From contig NC_051069.1 in assembly GCF_004664715.2 (NCBI RefSeq), positions 438,001-502,000 on the forward strand: a stretch of DNA of 64,000 nt. The letters run 5' to 3'. A program made the translations under genes and the position numbers. Below the pieces are notes generated by a model. The model was not told the origin of the DNA. It did no database searches and was given only the letters and a program-made list of their open reading frames with translations. Shown piece after piece: positions 32,285 through 44,264 of this stretch (position 1 is the stretch's first letter; each line of letters starts with the position of its first letter). This DNA comes from Peromyscus leucopus (Eukaryota; Chordata; Mammalia; Rodentia; Cricetidae).

Positions 32285-32345
32285 GCCTGCTCACCAATTA
32301 CAGTTCCTGGCATGCAGTAAGTGCTCAATTAATAAACTTGGAAAA
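32285..32345 (+). repeat. MIR/L2-like fragment
   Basis: 'gttcctggcatgcagtaagt' followed by 'gctcaattaataaa' fits the widespread 'appears in many mammals' motif of MIR/L2 ends. It is short. Confidence 0.4.
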
Positions 32346-33344
32346 CAATTGAGAGGAAAAGGTTCTCTCAACATAAATGATTGATTTTCACACCAAGTAA
32401 CAACTTGAATTGTACATGAAGGGAGCAGAAAGTCGTAGAGACATTTACCGGATCACTCACAGCATAAAAGCAGGTTGGTAAAATTTATTTAAAGTCAGCA
32501 AGAAGAAATTTTTCTGGTAATGTTCAAGCAATTTCTAAAAACAGGAAAAAAAAAAACCTTAAAAACAAATGTATCAGGTTATATATCATTTTACCTAGAG
32601 ACTAGATTAAATAGTTGAATTAACGTTCCTCAAAAGGTAAAAGGTTGAATGATAAATTTGTTTTTCATACAGTTCAGCCAAAGGGGGGCAGAATACAACC
32701 AATGTATTCATTTAAAAGCCAGTAGGGGATGGTTTGAGGGGAAGCAGGGGCGGGCTCTTCCCTCTCCTGGTTTAGAGGAGCATGGAGAAGCTGTGAGAGG
32801 CCTGCAATGGCGACCTCAGTGTTGGATCCCAACTTCTGCAGCTTCTGCAACAAAGAGCTTGGGATGATTGTCACAGATTGCCCATGACTTCTTCATCATC
32901 AAAAGCACATTCTAGATAGATCTCAGTTTTAAAAGATTCCATTTCTGCATCAGGGTCTTCTTTTAGTTTCCTGCTGACCTGTCTTCATTCCAAAGAAGCA
33001 AAGGCTGTATGACACATTGTTAGACACAAGTTTCTAGAACAGTAGAACAACTCTTGTTTGTTATTGTTGCTGTTTGCGGTGATGATTGAATGAAAGTTGA
33101 ACAAAAGTCTATTTAGACGTGGAATGAGCTATCTTAGACACCTGAGAAGTAGAATCACAATACTTCCATTGCTGTCTTAACCTGAGGTGTGTTCCCTCAC
33201 CCCTGCCTGCCCTAAGCTCTTTTGGTTTTTAGCATTACAAAGAGTTCACGCTTTGCAGTCTTTTCATCTCTCTGAGTTGTTTTCCTCTGTTCTTCTAGAC
33301 CCTTACTATGGAGGACCAGTGGCTGTCAATGCTCAGTTCAAGGT
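32346..33344. other. Unique non-coding DNA
   Basis: About 1 kb without recognised repeats. Overlapping frames at 32649-32874 on both strands show no domain. Confidence 0.45.
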
Positions 33345-33715
33345 TAGTGTGCTGGTTTGAATGAGAACGGCTCCTGGGGGCTCCTGTATTTGAATGTTTG
33401 CTGGTTTGTGGACTGTTGAGGAAGGACTGGGAGGTGTGGCCTCGGAGGAGGTGTGTCATGGTGGTGGGCTTTGAGGTTTCAAAAGCCCACAGGAGGCTCA
33501 CTCCCTGCCCCCACATCTGGCAAGCCTACAACTTGCCAATCAGATAGCTCTCAGCTAACGCTCTAGCACCTTGTCTGCCTGCCACCAGGCATCCCACATG
33601 ATGATGGTCATGGACTGACCCTCTGAAACTGTAGGCAAGGCCCCTGTTAAATGCTTTCTTTTGTAAGTTGCCTTGGTCATGGTGTCTCTTCACAGCAACA
33701 GAACAGTAAGATAGT
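33345..33715 (+). repeat. MaLR-like LTR, copy 3
   Basis: This is the most complete of the three copies, from 'gtgctggtttgaatgagaac' to 'ccttggtcatggtgtctctt' and 'cacagcaacagaacagtaag'. The middle has 'gggctttgaggtttcaaaag', as in copy 2. Confidence 0.65.
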
Positions 33716-33854
33716 TGTCATTACCATACTCCACATCTCCTTAAAAATGTTTAAAATACACCCCTCAAATTGCTCTCCACTGCTTTTTTTGCACTTCCAA
33801 GATTTTGGTTCAGTAAATGAGAGAATATAATAAATCTGAAAAAAAATTTAAAAC

Positions 33855-34135
33855 CTCTGTATACCTTCATTTATTGCAGCATTAGTCACAGCAGCTAAAA
33901 GTGGAAGCAACTAAGCTATACATAGATGGCTGAGTAGATAAAGAAAATGTGGTACATACATGCATGGAATATACACACTCCCACAATGAAGGAATTTTTG
34001 ACACACGCGACAACTTGGTCATCCATAATATCTTGGGGGTGTAACATTATGTCAGAGGTCAAACAAAAAGGATGAATGTCTTGAGTCCATCCAAATGAGC
34101 TAGCTCTATGGGATAGTCTAGAAGACATGGCACCT
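33855..34135 (+). mobile_element. L1 relic (end of ORF2)
   Basis: 'tattgcagcattagtcacag', 'taaagaaaatgtggtacata' and 'gacaacttggtcatccataa' follow L1 ORF2 order. It is decayed. Confidence 0.75.
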
Positions 34136-34159
34136 TTAAGATTCTCAGAAGGACTTCTG

Positions 34160-34352
34160 AAAATTATTTTTTTTTAATTTTATATGTATGACTTTTGCCT
34201 ATGTGTCTGTATGTATATGACATGTATGCCTGGTGCCTGAGGAGGTCAGAAGAAGGCATTGGATCTCCCTGAAACTGGAGTTGCAGGTGGTTGTGAGTCA
34301 CCATGCGGTGCAAAGAACATAACCTGGGTCCTCTGAGCCATTTCCCCAGCCT
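34160..34352 (-). mobile_element. B3-type SINE
   Basis: Complement landmarks are 'aggtcagaagaaggcattgg', 'ggttgtgagtcaccatgcgg' and the head 'ctgagccatttccccagcc'. Confidence 0.75.
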
Positions 34353-34872
34353 GAGCAGAAAAGGGGGGAGGAAGAGAAGATGAAATCATTTATTGTGATA
34401 GTGTCACTTAAAGAAGACTGTCCATTACCTGACTCCAGTCCTCATGGCCAGTGTTTCACGTTTCTTTTAACCCTTTGTGCTCCCTGGCTTTGCTTTTTGT
34501 TTGTTTGTCGAGACAGGCTTCTTGGATTTCTTGACTGAACACATTCATTATTTTATTTTACCAGGGTAAGTATATTTTGTTTGTAGAGAAATAGAATGAA
34601 CAGCAGTAGAGATTTACTCCTGGATGTAGCTTTCTGTTTGGAATGGCCATGTGAAGTGGGAAGGTGGCCGTGAGGCTGGGCTCGGTGTGGACTTCTCTTT
34701 CCTGGCTGAGAAGATGGCTGTTTTTGTAAACATGTTGTATTTCAAAATGTGAGCATTGTGTCCACTCTAACTAGAGATAAGTAAGAGACAGCAGACAAAT
34801 GTCAGCTGGTGAGATCTGGCTGGTGTTTACAGCCCAAGGTAAGTAGCTACGAGTAAGAGTCTCACCTGAAAG
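34353..34872. other. Unique non-coding DNA
   Basis: Nothing is recognised apart from a small B1-like tail fragment near 34500. Confidence 0.4.
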
Positions 34873-34879
34873 CACACGT

Positions 34880-34929
<50 letters not shown>
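34880..34929 (+). repeat. (CA)n microsatellite
   Basis: About 25 CA units, pure. Confidence 0.97.
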
Positions 34930-34931
<2 letters not shown>

Positions 34932-37444
34932 TAAAAGTTAGAAAGAAGGATGTGATACACACTACTGATAAGTAATCACTACACACTGTTTCTTCCCCTT
35001 CAACATGCATGTGGCACTTGGCCGGGTTGTTACAAAGATCTCTTCTGGACAGGTGGGTTTTATGACGAGCCTGCTGGGAGTGTTCCTGCCAGTCCAGACC
35101 AGATGCCTCCTCAGCCAGTACTTGCCACATGGATTCCCTATTCCCTATGAGTTACTGCTTGAAGACTTGACCGGTTCTTGTGGCCTGTTTCTGAATCCTC
35201 TCTAACACAAGCATGCGGAAGGGTCGTGTGCCGTAGAAGCGAGGGGAGAATCGACTTCCCAGTGTAACAGGTCGTAGTGAAGAACACAGGCTGAAGGGTT
35301 TTGGACTGCTGAATTTTCTCCAATGCTCGCAGACTAAGTTTGTTTATTCTTTATGAAGCTAGTCAGCACCACCTGTTTAAGTGGTGTAAGGGACATTCAA
35401 CTCGGTGTAGCACAGAGCGCAAGCAGCGGAAGCCCCTTAGAGACCTCTATAGCTGAGGAGACTCTTAGGACTTGTTCCAAAGTCACACATCCAAAACAGT
35501 TGCAGGACGAGAAGGCACACCCAAGGCTAATGATGCCTGCACCAGATCGACTTCCATGACATCAGCTAAAACCCACACTGGACACAAACCGCTCATTCCC
35601 GAGCACCCGACTGTGATGTCGCCGCAGCCAGAGTCTTACGAATCCTCTGTCTAGGTTTTATTCTTACCATCATCTTAAACATTTGACAGAGAAGCTCAAT
35701 TCCAAAGACACTGTCCCTAAAAATAACTAAAAGACACGCTGGAAAAATTAGCATAATGTATTTTTTTTTTTAAATCTATAATTTACAGTGTAATCTAAAA
35801 ATGTGTGACAAAGTAATTCTTGTGCCGAGCAAACTCCCCTGGGATGTTTGGTTCTGTTTAAAAGCGTCTCGGTATGGGGGCTGAGGGAGCGGCGGCCTGT
35901 GGCACTCTTCCACCAGGGTGAAATGTTATTCCTGTGACTCACAGTGAGGGGCCTGACGAACACTCGGAGTCGATATGGAGGTTCTTGCCATCAGGATAAA
36001 ATGAGAATTGCAGTGGGTGGTCCCAGTCTAGCCTTCTGCTTCTGTCCTGGCTCAGGTGGTTGCCCTGGAAACAGTGGGGTGGCAAACACATCTATTTGGA
36101 ACTTTTAGAGAGAGCCTGCTCATGAGGCCTGATTTTGATTTGCCCCCCAGCTTTCCAGAAGGCTCTCTTCCTCGGAGAGGGCGCGCCCCTTTGGACTACC
36201 TTGAAAGCTGGTGCAGTCCAGCGTCTTTGGCAAGGTCCAGTTGGCTGGCCGGTCAGAGTTTGGCAGACCACGGGGAAAGGGGCTCTGCCCATCGTTATTT
36301 AGCCTTGGCTCCTCCACACAGATGGTTCTGATCTTCTCCTCCCCCACCTAAGAATTTTTCTAAAATGACACCCAAGTTTTTCTTGGCAGGCGTATCGTTC
36401 CTGGCAAACAGTTCACTGCAGCTCTAATTATGATGACAGATCTAATGGAGAAGATAATCATATTAAATGGTTCTTATTCTGTTCCGTGTGATGAATCAGT
36501 GATTGCCATGAAATGCGTTCAACAGCCAGGAGTAAAGAGAAAAGGTAGCACACCCATGGGACAAGTTAAGATTTTAAGGACTCCAAAACCGGGCAGGGGT
36601 CGGGCAGAATGATATCCGAGTAGTGCTGGATGTGAGAGATTGTACCTCACTCACTGATCAAGGAGCCCCATTCTCCTCAAGCGTCTTTCATAGCAGACAG
36701 GATTCTGACACTTGTACGCACAGCAAAGAAGACCTTATTCAAGAGGATCTCAGTAGGGTGGCCTGTGCCCCAGAAGGTGAGAGAGAACAAGCTCTTGTCT
36801 CCGACAAAGACAAGTAGGGGTTGACGGCCACTGAGCAGAATGGCCGGGAGGAGACACTGGGCTGAGAAGCTTCTTTCTAAATTGATCTACCTGCTTTGCT
36901 GCTGAGCACAGCCCACATAACAAAGGAAAGGGGTAAGAAAGGTACTCAGATACCAAGGGTATTCGGGTATCAAACTCCTCAACAAATTGCCGGGGGATGC
37001 TTGCTAAAACTGGGCTAGGCAAGCCGAAGACAAGCAAACCAGCCAGAGTAAAGGCCCGGTGGAGAAAGGGATTCAGAGGAGCCAGTTACGGTTTGAATCT
37101 AGAATGTTCCCCACAGGCTGGAATACTCAGTCCCCAGCTTGTGGTGCTAATTTAAAAGCCATGGGAGACTTGACGTGGGGCTTGGCTGAGAAAAGAAAGG
37201 CTGTCGTTGGAAGCTGTACCTGTTTCTGGGTCCAGTCCCAAGCTCTTTGCCTCCTGGTTCGCCATGATGGAGGAGCACTGTCTCATGTTCCCACCGCCCT
37301 GAGCTCTGCCACGCCTTCCCTGCTGTGACAGACTAGACCACTTCTGTCGGGTCTTTTGGTCACAGAGAAGCCAAGGTAACTAATGTAGATGCCAAGGGAA
37401 AACACTTCCTGATGCAGGATGGGCAAGGGCTTCCCGAAAGGGTT
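34930..37444. other. Single-copy region of about 2.5 kb
   Basis: No SINE or LTR is visible in this long stretch. Positions 35800-36350 are relatively CpG-rich and carry overlapping short frames on both strands, none with a domain. Positions 36380-36530 look like a conserved non-coding element (listed separately). Confidence 0.5.
36380..36530. promoter_or_regulatory. Candidate conserved non-coding element
   Basis: The segment is free of repeats and has closely packed homeodomain- and GATA-like words ('ctctaattatgatgacagat', 'gataatcatattaaatgg'). This is composition only; I cannot test conservation. Confidence 0.3.
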
Positions 37445-37795
37445 CTAATAGAATAAAAAACAGCCCTAAGAATTGACAAATGGGACCTCATGAAGCCAAA
37501 AAGCTTCTACACAGCAAAGGAAACAATTAAGGGAAGAGACAACCACCCAATGAGAGAAAATCTTTGTAAAATCCCCATCTGACAGAAAGTTACTGTATAA
37601 AATCTAAAAAGAACTTCAAAACTTAACTATCACAAAACAATCTAATCAGTACATGGGTAAATAAATGTACAGACACGTCCCAAAAGCTGGGCAGATGGCC
37701 AGAAGATACCTGGGAAAATGGTCGGTGTTCTTAGCTATTAGTGGAATGCAAATAAAAACAGCCAACCACTTAGCCATTTCTCCAGCATCCTAATA
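37445..37795 (+). mobile_element. L1 relic (ORF2)
   Basis: 'tgaagccaaaaagcttctac', 'acagcaaaggaaacaattaa' and 'tagtggaatgcaaataaaaa' are in L1 ORF2 order. Stops are frequent. Confidence 0.8.
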
Positions 37796-37844
37796 AAGAT
37801 TCTGAAATAGCCTCATTCATTGAGTCAAAGATCCATTTGGAAAG

Positions 37845-37970
37845 CTGAGAGTGGTGGAGCACACCTTAAATCCCAGCACTCGGGAGGCAGAGCCAGGCGG
37901 ACCTCTGTGACTGCCTCTGCCTCCCGAGTGCTGGGATTAAAGGCGTGTGCCACTGCCACCTGGCTACTTA
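37845..37970. repeat. B1 fold-back palindrome
   Basis: A plus-strand B1 start runs directly into a minus-strand B1 start. The core arms are perfect over 24 bp (37869-37892 and 37915-37938) around a 22-base spacer, and imperfect pairing extends further outward. It could form a cruciform or an RNA hairpin. Confidence 0.9.
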
Positions 37971-39619
37971 GATGTTTTTATTCAAATACGATAGTGTTCA
38001 TCCATAGAAAGCCTGCTTACTAAAATATTGATGTACAATTATATGTCTTCATTTTATATTAATGTATGTCTTTGGGTTTTTTTTTTCCTATAAAATTTAT
38101 ACGAGGAAAAGAAACATTCTCATTTGTTGTTTAAGCAACAATAAATAATGTGTTGTGACCGAGGGTTTGTTTGTGGGGAGGGAGGATGGCTTCCATGGTG
38201 GAAGCAACCTTCTTTATGCTCACCTTTTCCAAACCCAAATCCAGCCATACTTTCACTCATTTCAACGAAAGATGTGCTGTTCCCGAGGAGATATTTTCCC
38301 CACTGGACTTGAAAGAGATGAAGAGGGTTCCTTGCCAGAGGCCTGCTTGAAAAGCCATCATGATGGTCTTAACCCCTCAGTAATGTCTTATGGACATTAT
38401 TCATCTTTTTTACGTATTTGTGTTCACGTTTGTGTGAAGGCCGGAGTCCTAGAAAGGGATGTGGTCGTGGGAGCCCGGAACAAGCCTGATGCTGGAGCTA
38501 AAGAGGAGGAGAGTCCAGGGAAAGCATCCTTGGGGGAGGAGCTGAATTAATTGCCTGTTAAATCCAAAGCACAGTCGCCTATGTGAGGAGAAAGAGAGAG
38601 AGGAGGGCAGGAGAGGGAAAATGGGAAAGGGAAGGAAAAGAGAGATGCAGAAGGAAAGAGGGAGGGAGGGAGGGAGGAGATCAAATGTGAGGGCAAACCG
38701 AAGCCCAATTGAGAAGCAAGTCAGGCATCATGACAGGAAGAAACTAAACATTGAGACGGTTTTGTGGCTTTTTAAACATGGGTGCCAGCAGCCCTAGCCT
38801 GTGGATGGAAACTCTAACCTGGCCATTCTTCCACTGGCGTATCCTGTAGTTTGTGCAGCTTGAGTGGGTTCTCCGCCGGGGTGGGGGCATGTCACATCTC
38901 ATCCAGTTGGTTTCCTTCTTAAGAGAAGGACCGGAATGGGCTGTGGTACTGATGAGGATCCAGAGCTTTGATAACTGGGCTCTTCTAGCTCAGCTGCAGG
39001 ATGAAGGGAAGGACGTTAAGTCTAGGGAAATGTCTCAGTACAGGACTAGAAGAAACTGGCAAAAAAACAAACCTCATCATTCCTTTTATTACCGTAGCAG
39101 AAGCAACCAGAAGACAACTGTGGTGTTCCCCACTGTCCTGTTCACTAATATTTTCCTTTCTGTCCTGTGATGGCAAATCCATCCTGGATTCCAGGTTCTC
39201 TTAGACCTTGCCACTTGCGGCCAGGATCCTCTCTCACTTATGGAAAGTCTTTTCAGTACCAGTTCTCTCCAGCATCTCAAGACTTCCCTCTCTAGTGATT
39301 CATTTCGGCAGCTACCGACCTATTATTTACCCATCATCTAGATATCTTTTCCCACCCACTGCCTATGTATTCATCTGTCTATTCATCCATCCATCATCTA
39401 TCTTCATTTTTGTATCCGTGTTTTATTTCATCTTAAATACGTTCTCCCTAGAATATATGCTCTTCTCTATCTACCCACTGTGGCGACTCAGCTCTCTGCA
39501 TCATCTGAGCAAGCCTCTCACTTGACCTCTTAGTGGTCTAGTCTGCACACTGGCTCAGTTTGGCTGTGCACTGTTGGTTTCTCTGAAGCCTGCAGCCAGC
39601 CTCTTTTCTCTTTTTCCCA
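37971..39619. other. Single-copy region with a purine-rich patch
   Basis: A GA-rich patch with GGGA repeats lies at 38580-38685. A 131-codon plus frame (38155-38550) and a 105-codon one (38853-39170) show no recognisable domain, so I do not call genes. Confidence 0.45.
38580..38685 (+). repeat. Polypurine tract
   Basis: The stretch is almost pure A/G and ends in (GGGA)n. Confidence 0.85.
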
Positions 39620-39631
39620 ATTTTTTTTTTT

Positions 39632-39706
39632 TTGAGCTGAGGACCGAACCCAGGGCCTTGTGCTTGCTAGGCAAACACTCTACCACTGAGCTAAATCCCC
39701 AACCCC
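39632..39706 (-). mobile_element. ID SINE with 16-bp duplication
   Basis: The complement of an ID element is complete ('ctgaggaccgaacccagggc', 'actgagctaaatccccaac') after a poly(T) run. The 16-mer tctttttcccaatttt occurs just before the T run (near 39611-39626) and again just after the head (near 39708-39724). Confidence 0.9.
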
Positions 39707-39719
39707 TCTTTTTCCCAAT

Positions 39720-41877
39720 TTTGGAGTCATTTAAACTCTATTCTTAGCTACACATGCTCACTTTGTGGGAGGTCTTAACCCAGGGCTTTAACTTGTATCT
39801 CTGTCAATAGCTCTCCGATCTATGTTTTTCAGCACTGACATTTCCCCCGAGCTGTAGACTTAGCAAATCTTTCTACTTGACATTTCCATCAGATAACTAA
39901 TAAGCATTTCAAATCAAACATTTTCAAAATAGAGCTTGATCGTCTCTCCCAAACTTGTTTGTCCCAGTTTTCTCTGCTGTGGCAACTGGCCTTACTTATC
40001 TTGTCGCTCAGCTCATATACTTACACCTCTATGGCGTCCAAGCCCAGTTATGGGAGCCCCTGCCGCTGGCCCAGTGACCTCTTTGTGAAGACCAGGACCG
40101 AGGATCCCAGATATTCCTAGCAGATGATGGACAAACGTGGTGCTGCGGTCTCTGCTCATGGCTCTGCAGCATCTGATTGCAGATTAATGGCAGATCCAAA
40201 GCACTTGGAGAAGGTGATTGGTTCTGCGCTTCTGTATCTAATTAACCACCCCAGCCTGGTGGACAAGAGATCTTGTTCTCAAGAGGGTGGCAATTAAACT
40301 CTTCCAAAAGCCAGTTTCCTAAAGAAGGCCTGCCCCCCCTGGGGCACAACATCCCCATTTTAATGGCTGGAGACTGTCAAGTGGATTGGGCTGTTTCGCG
40401 TAGATTAGGAAAGACCAAAAGAATTACACAAGTAATTCTAATTACTTTGTAGAAGGCTTCATTTGCACCTGAGAACCAAGAAAAACCTTTTCCTACTGAG
40501 CAAGCCAAAAAAGAAGAAATGAGGGAAGAATTGTCTGCTAAACTCTAGGAGTTGAGCCATCTGGTAATGAGCCTCGTGAGCCCTGACTCCAAGACTCTGA
40601 ATAAAGAAGCACAGAGCAGCTATTTTGGCCGGTCAGCTTGGTCCAGGAACACCGCCATTTTCTTGGACATGTACTTTTCAGGGCTGGCCTGCAGGTGGTG
40701 GTGCAGCCCACAGAGGACTGTAGAAGCAAGAGACTGATGGGATGTTAGACCTAGGGAGATGTCTGTATCAGGATTTCGTCCAAGTGTGTCTTGCCTACTT
40801 GCTTCCGGATATGATTCATTAAGCATGAGGGAATGACGATGGAGCAGAACGAGACCTTAGCCTGCCAAGTAACTCCTTGCCTATTGATCTCAAAACCTCT
40901 TCCTCGTCCAGACTAATGACAAAAGAAAAGGCCCTTTCAGGATGTGTTTAAAATGTCCTTTCTTGTTAGGTTGTGAGTATCCACACAGACGGCGTCTATG
41001 GGGTTAAGTGGCCACTTCTCTCACGATGCTGGTGTAGCTAGCTGGTCCCTAGACTCAACTGGGCAGGTGAGTATCTTCTTCAGACAAGGCAACCATTGTT
41101 CTTGTCCAAGCTACCATCTATGTGTACTGGGGTCTGTACGAGTTGAGAAGGCCCATGGTACTCCCTAAATCCTCATTGGTCAGTCATCCAGTGATGAGAG
41201 TTTCTACTCTGAAGTGGGGACCACTGCAGTGTTTTGTTTTTTTCTCCCAGTCTAGACTTTTGAGGTAACTATCCCTGAAATTCATGGTTCTGGTCATCTG
41301 ACTGTACCCCCGCCCCCCATTCAGCTCATTCTTGGCCAGAGCCCGCTGGATGTACCTCTGTGCTCTCAAAACCAGGGTGTCTGTCAGAACACTCGGATTC
41401 ACAGGATCACCTGTGCAACACCAAGCCATGTGGGCTCAGCAGTGGCAATGGCTCACACTCATCTGTCAACTTGCCTCCCACGGCCGCCTCCTCATCTCCA
41501 CTCATCGCCAAGGATCTGGCCTCTGGCCTTCTTGCGTCTTCTTCTGTTCCTTTTTCCTTCCACTTGGGATCGGGTGGGGCAGTCTTTCAGCAGGTCACTT
41601 GTTCAGCATCTCCTTGCGAGCTATAGCAGTGAGCTACATTGCCTGTCTTCCGTGGTCAGAAAGGATCTTTTCTAGACTTAAGAAAAGACACCAAAAATTG
41701 TACCCAGCCCCATCTTAGTTATTAATAAACTTGAACCTAAGAAATCCTTCTGGACAATGTCTAAGTCTTGCTGTGAAACCGATGCAAAATGTAATCAAAG
41801 CAGAGATCAGAACCTGACTGTTCAAAGCTGTGCTGTCGTCAAGCTCCAAGTGGGTGTTTACATTAAAAACAAACTCG
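39720..41877. other. Single-copy region of about 2.2 kb
   Basis: No SINE, LTR or L1 is visible. A 128-codon plus frame (41332-41718) and overlapping frames in the other phases lack domains. Positions 40120-40480 look like a conserved non-coding segment (listed separately). Confidence 0.5.
40120..40480. promoter_or_regulatory. Candidate conserved non-coding element
   Basis: Several homeodomain-type TAAT words ('cagattaatggcagatcca', 'atctaattaaccacc', 'agtaattctaattacttt') lie within repeat-free sequence. The call rests on composition alone. Confidence 0.3.
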
Positions 41878-42100
41878 GGGCTGGAGTTAGGAGCTCAGCA
41901 GTTCAAACTGCTCGCTGCTCTCACAGAGGACACGAGTTTGGTTCCCAGCACCCACATCCGGCAGCTTACAACTGCCCATAACTCAGTTCCAGGGGAATCA
42001 GACACCACCCACAAGCACATACCACCCCACCCCAGATACAAACGTGTAGTTAAAAATAAAGCCTTCAAAAAGAATAATAAGATAAATAAACTTAATTCAA
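41878..42100 (+). mobile_element. B2/B3-type SINE
   Basis: 'gggctggagttaggagctca' (head), 'gtttggttcccagcacccac' (B box) and 'ttccaggggaatcagacacc' form a diverged copy ending in an A-rich tail. Confidence 0.8.
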
Positions 42101-43181
42101 ATATAAAAATTCAGGCTCCTCAGTCGTACAGGCCACAGCTCAAACCTTCAGTAGTTGTCTAGGTATCGAAGAGCATGACTGCTCTTCTGGAGGACAGCTG
42201 CTCTCTCTGGAAGCTCTAAAAGCCTCTATCTAGATGTGTGGGAAACTTCCTGGAAGAATAAATTCTACCAGACACGGCACTACATCTGAAAAGATATTCT
42301 CAAACAATTATTCATGATCTTCTTGCTCTGGACTCCCAAGAGGCTGGCTTAGCAAGCCTCACCCCACTTTCTCAAGGGCCAGTGCTGTTCTCTGTCCCTC
42401 CTTACAGGAGGCTGTATGAGTTCCAAGGCCCCAAGATTTTATCCATGAGCTGTTTGAGATTTCAATACAGCCACATCGGAACATTAACCCAAGAAGAGGG
42501 TCCTCTGAGTGTGGGGCCTAGTGTGGCTGCATAGTTTCATACCTATGAAGCTGGCCCTGCTCTAAGATAATCACACCCAAAAGAGAAATCAAGGCAGCCC
42601 TGTGGGCTTACTAAGGAATTTACTCATGAGCACCAATGCCAGAGTCCACAGCTGCACTAATGCTGGCCAAGCTCAGATGTTAATTCAGACAGCTGCTCAG
42701 GGAATGTCTGTGGCTAGAGCCAGCTCTCCGGCCAAAAAGAAGTGGCAGGAAGCAGGGCCTTAGGATGTATTGGAAAGCCAACTCCTGCAAGGTCTGAGTG
42801 TGCCAGGCGCCTCCAGATGCATATGTTTCCATCATAGCCAGGGGCGTGCCCAGCTGGGAAGGCTGAGACTTGTCACATCATTTCAGAGAACTGGAGAACA
42901 GGGAAAAGACGGCACACCCAGGGCCTTCAGCACTGGGAATGGCATCCTGATTTCCTACCTGGACTCTGAGTGTGGCAGACTGTGGGGTCTAATCGGCCTC
43001 CATCTGAGAGAAGAGGTTTCTAGAAGAGATCAGGACATCAGAGCATCCAAATAAGTCATCAGTGCAGAAAATCTACCTGTCCATCAACCAGAGGGAAACC
43101 TAGGAACAAAAAATGAAAGGACTGAAGTGGAGGGACATATTCAGATGTTGTAAACACTTTTTAAGATCAGTTCATTCCCAG
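42101..43181. other. Unique non-coding DNA
   Basis: About 1.1 kb with no recognised repeat. A 94-codon plus frame (42770-43054) has no domain. Confidence 0.45.
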
Positions 43182-43298
43182 CCGGGCGGTGGTGGTGCAC
43201 GCCTTTAATCCCAGCACTCGGGAGGCAGAGCCAGGTGGATCTCTGTGAGTTCGAGGTCAGTCTGGGCTACCAAGTGAGTTCCAGGAAAGGGGCACACA
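43182..43298 (+). mobile_element. B1 SINE without 3' end
   Basis: It starts 'gccgggcggtggtggtgcac' and stops in 'gttccaggaaagggg', without the usual 'cagagaaaccctgtctc' end or A tail. A deletion removed the 3' end. Confidence 0.88.
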
Positions 43299-43689
43299 AA
43301 ACTCTGAGCTCTCTGAGATGTGGATTCCAGAGACCCAGGAGACGTCCTTGAAGGGGACCCTTGAGGTGCTAGGCCCGTCATGAAACAAGAGAGCTCAAAG
43401 GCCAGACTTCTCCCAGTTTGGGAGGTAGCATGGAAGGCCGAGACTTTAGTTCCTCTAAGGTCTTTCCATTTCATCCTGACTTGTAATTCCAGGAGAAAAG
43501 GAAGGGAAGAGTAAAGAAAAATAAAAAATAAAAAACTGAATCAACCCAACAGAAAGTAGTAAAGAAAATGATGATGAAGAATGTAAATATAAAACAAAAG
43601 GTAAATAATTTTTCAATAATAAAAATGCATATTACTATTCCTGTCTTTAGAAGACTGTATTTGCCAGCTAAGGACAGAAATCTCAGAAT
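43299..43689. other. Unique non-coding DNA
   Basis: A/T-rich in its right half. Nothing is recognised. Confidence 0.4.
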
Positions 43690-43795
43690 GTTTCTTTATA
43701 CAGTCCTTGAACTTCTGGGCTCAAGGGATCTTCCTAACTCAGCTTTCATAGTAGCTGAAGCTACAGGCATGTGTCATTGTGCCCAGCTGAGCTTC
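43690..43795 (-). mobile_element. Old 7SL-derived monomer (PB1-like)
   Basis: The complement reads 'cttctgggctcaagggatct' and 'agtagctgaagctacaggca', which is closer to the 7SL RNA and proto-B1 state than to B1. It probably predates the main B1 expansion. Confidence 0.5.
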
Positions 43796-43823
43796 ACAGA
43801 GTTTTTAAAAATTTAGTTATAGG

Positions 43824-43985
43824 CCGGGCAGTGGTGGCACATGCCTTTAATCCCAGCACTCAGGAGGCAGAAGCAGATGAATCTCTGTGAGTTTGAGCCC
43901 AGCCTGGGCTACAGAGTGAGTTCCAGGAAAGGGTCCAAAGCTACACAGAGAAACCCTTTCTCAAAAAACAAAAACAACAACAAAA
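43824..43985 (+). mobile_element. B1 SINE
   Basis: Full head and body with a CAA-rich tail. The flanks share 'aaaaatttag' followed by t/c and 'tata' on both sides (near 43808 and 43984). Confidence 0.92.
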
Positions 43986-44104
43986 AATTTAGCTATATAC
44001 TACTTTTAAGAGGTACACCTAAGACATGATAATTCAGAGAGGTCATTATATAAACAAATGGGCAAAATACATTAGAAAAAATTATTATTATTTTTATTTT
44101 TATT

Positions 44105-44264
44105 TTTTTTTTTTGGTTTTTCAAGACAGGGTTTCTCTGTGTAGCTTTGCGCCTTTCCTGGAACTCACTTGGTAGCCCAGGCTGGCCTCGAACTCACAGA
44201 GATCCGCCTGGCTCTGCCTCCCGAGTGCTGGAGTTAAAGGCGTGCGCCACCACCGCCCGGCAGA
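44105..44264 (-). mobile_element. B1 SINE
   Basis: T tail, then 'caagacagggtttctctgtg', 'gtagctttgcgcctttcctg' and head complement 'gcgccaccaccgcccggc'. The left and right flanks share an AAAATTATT-type duplication. Confidence 0.93.

Noticed and set aside
38155..38550. 131-codon plus-strand frame as a gene
   Set aside because: It starts on a non-ATG codon, shows no domain and lacks transcript signals.
41332..41718. 128-codon plus-strand frame as a gene
   Set aside because: Two other phases are also open across the same sequence, and the peptide has no domain.
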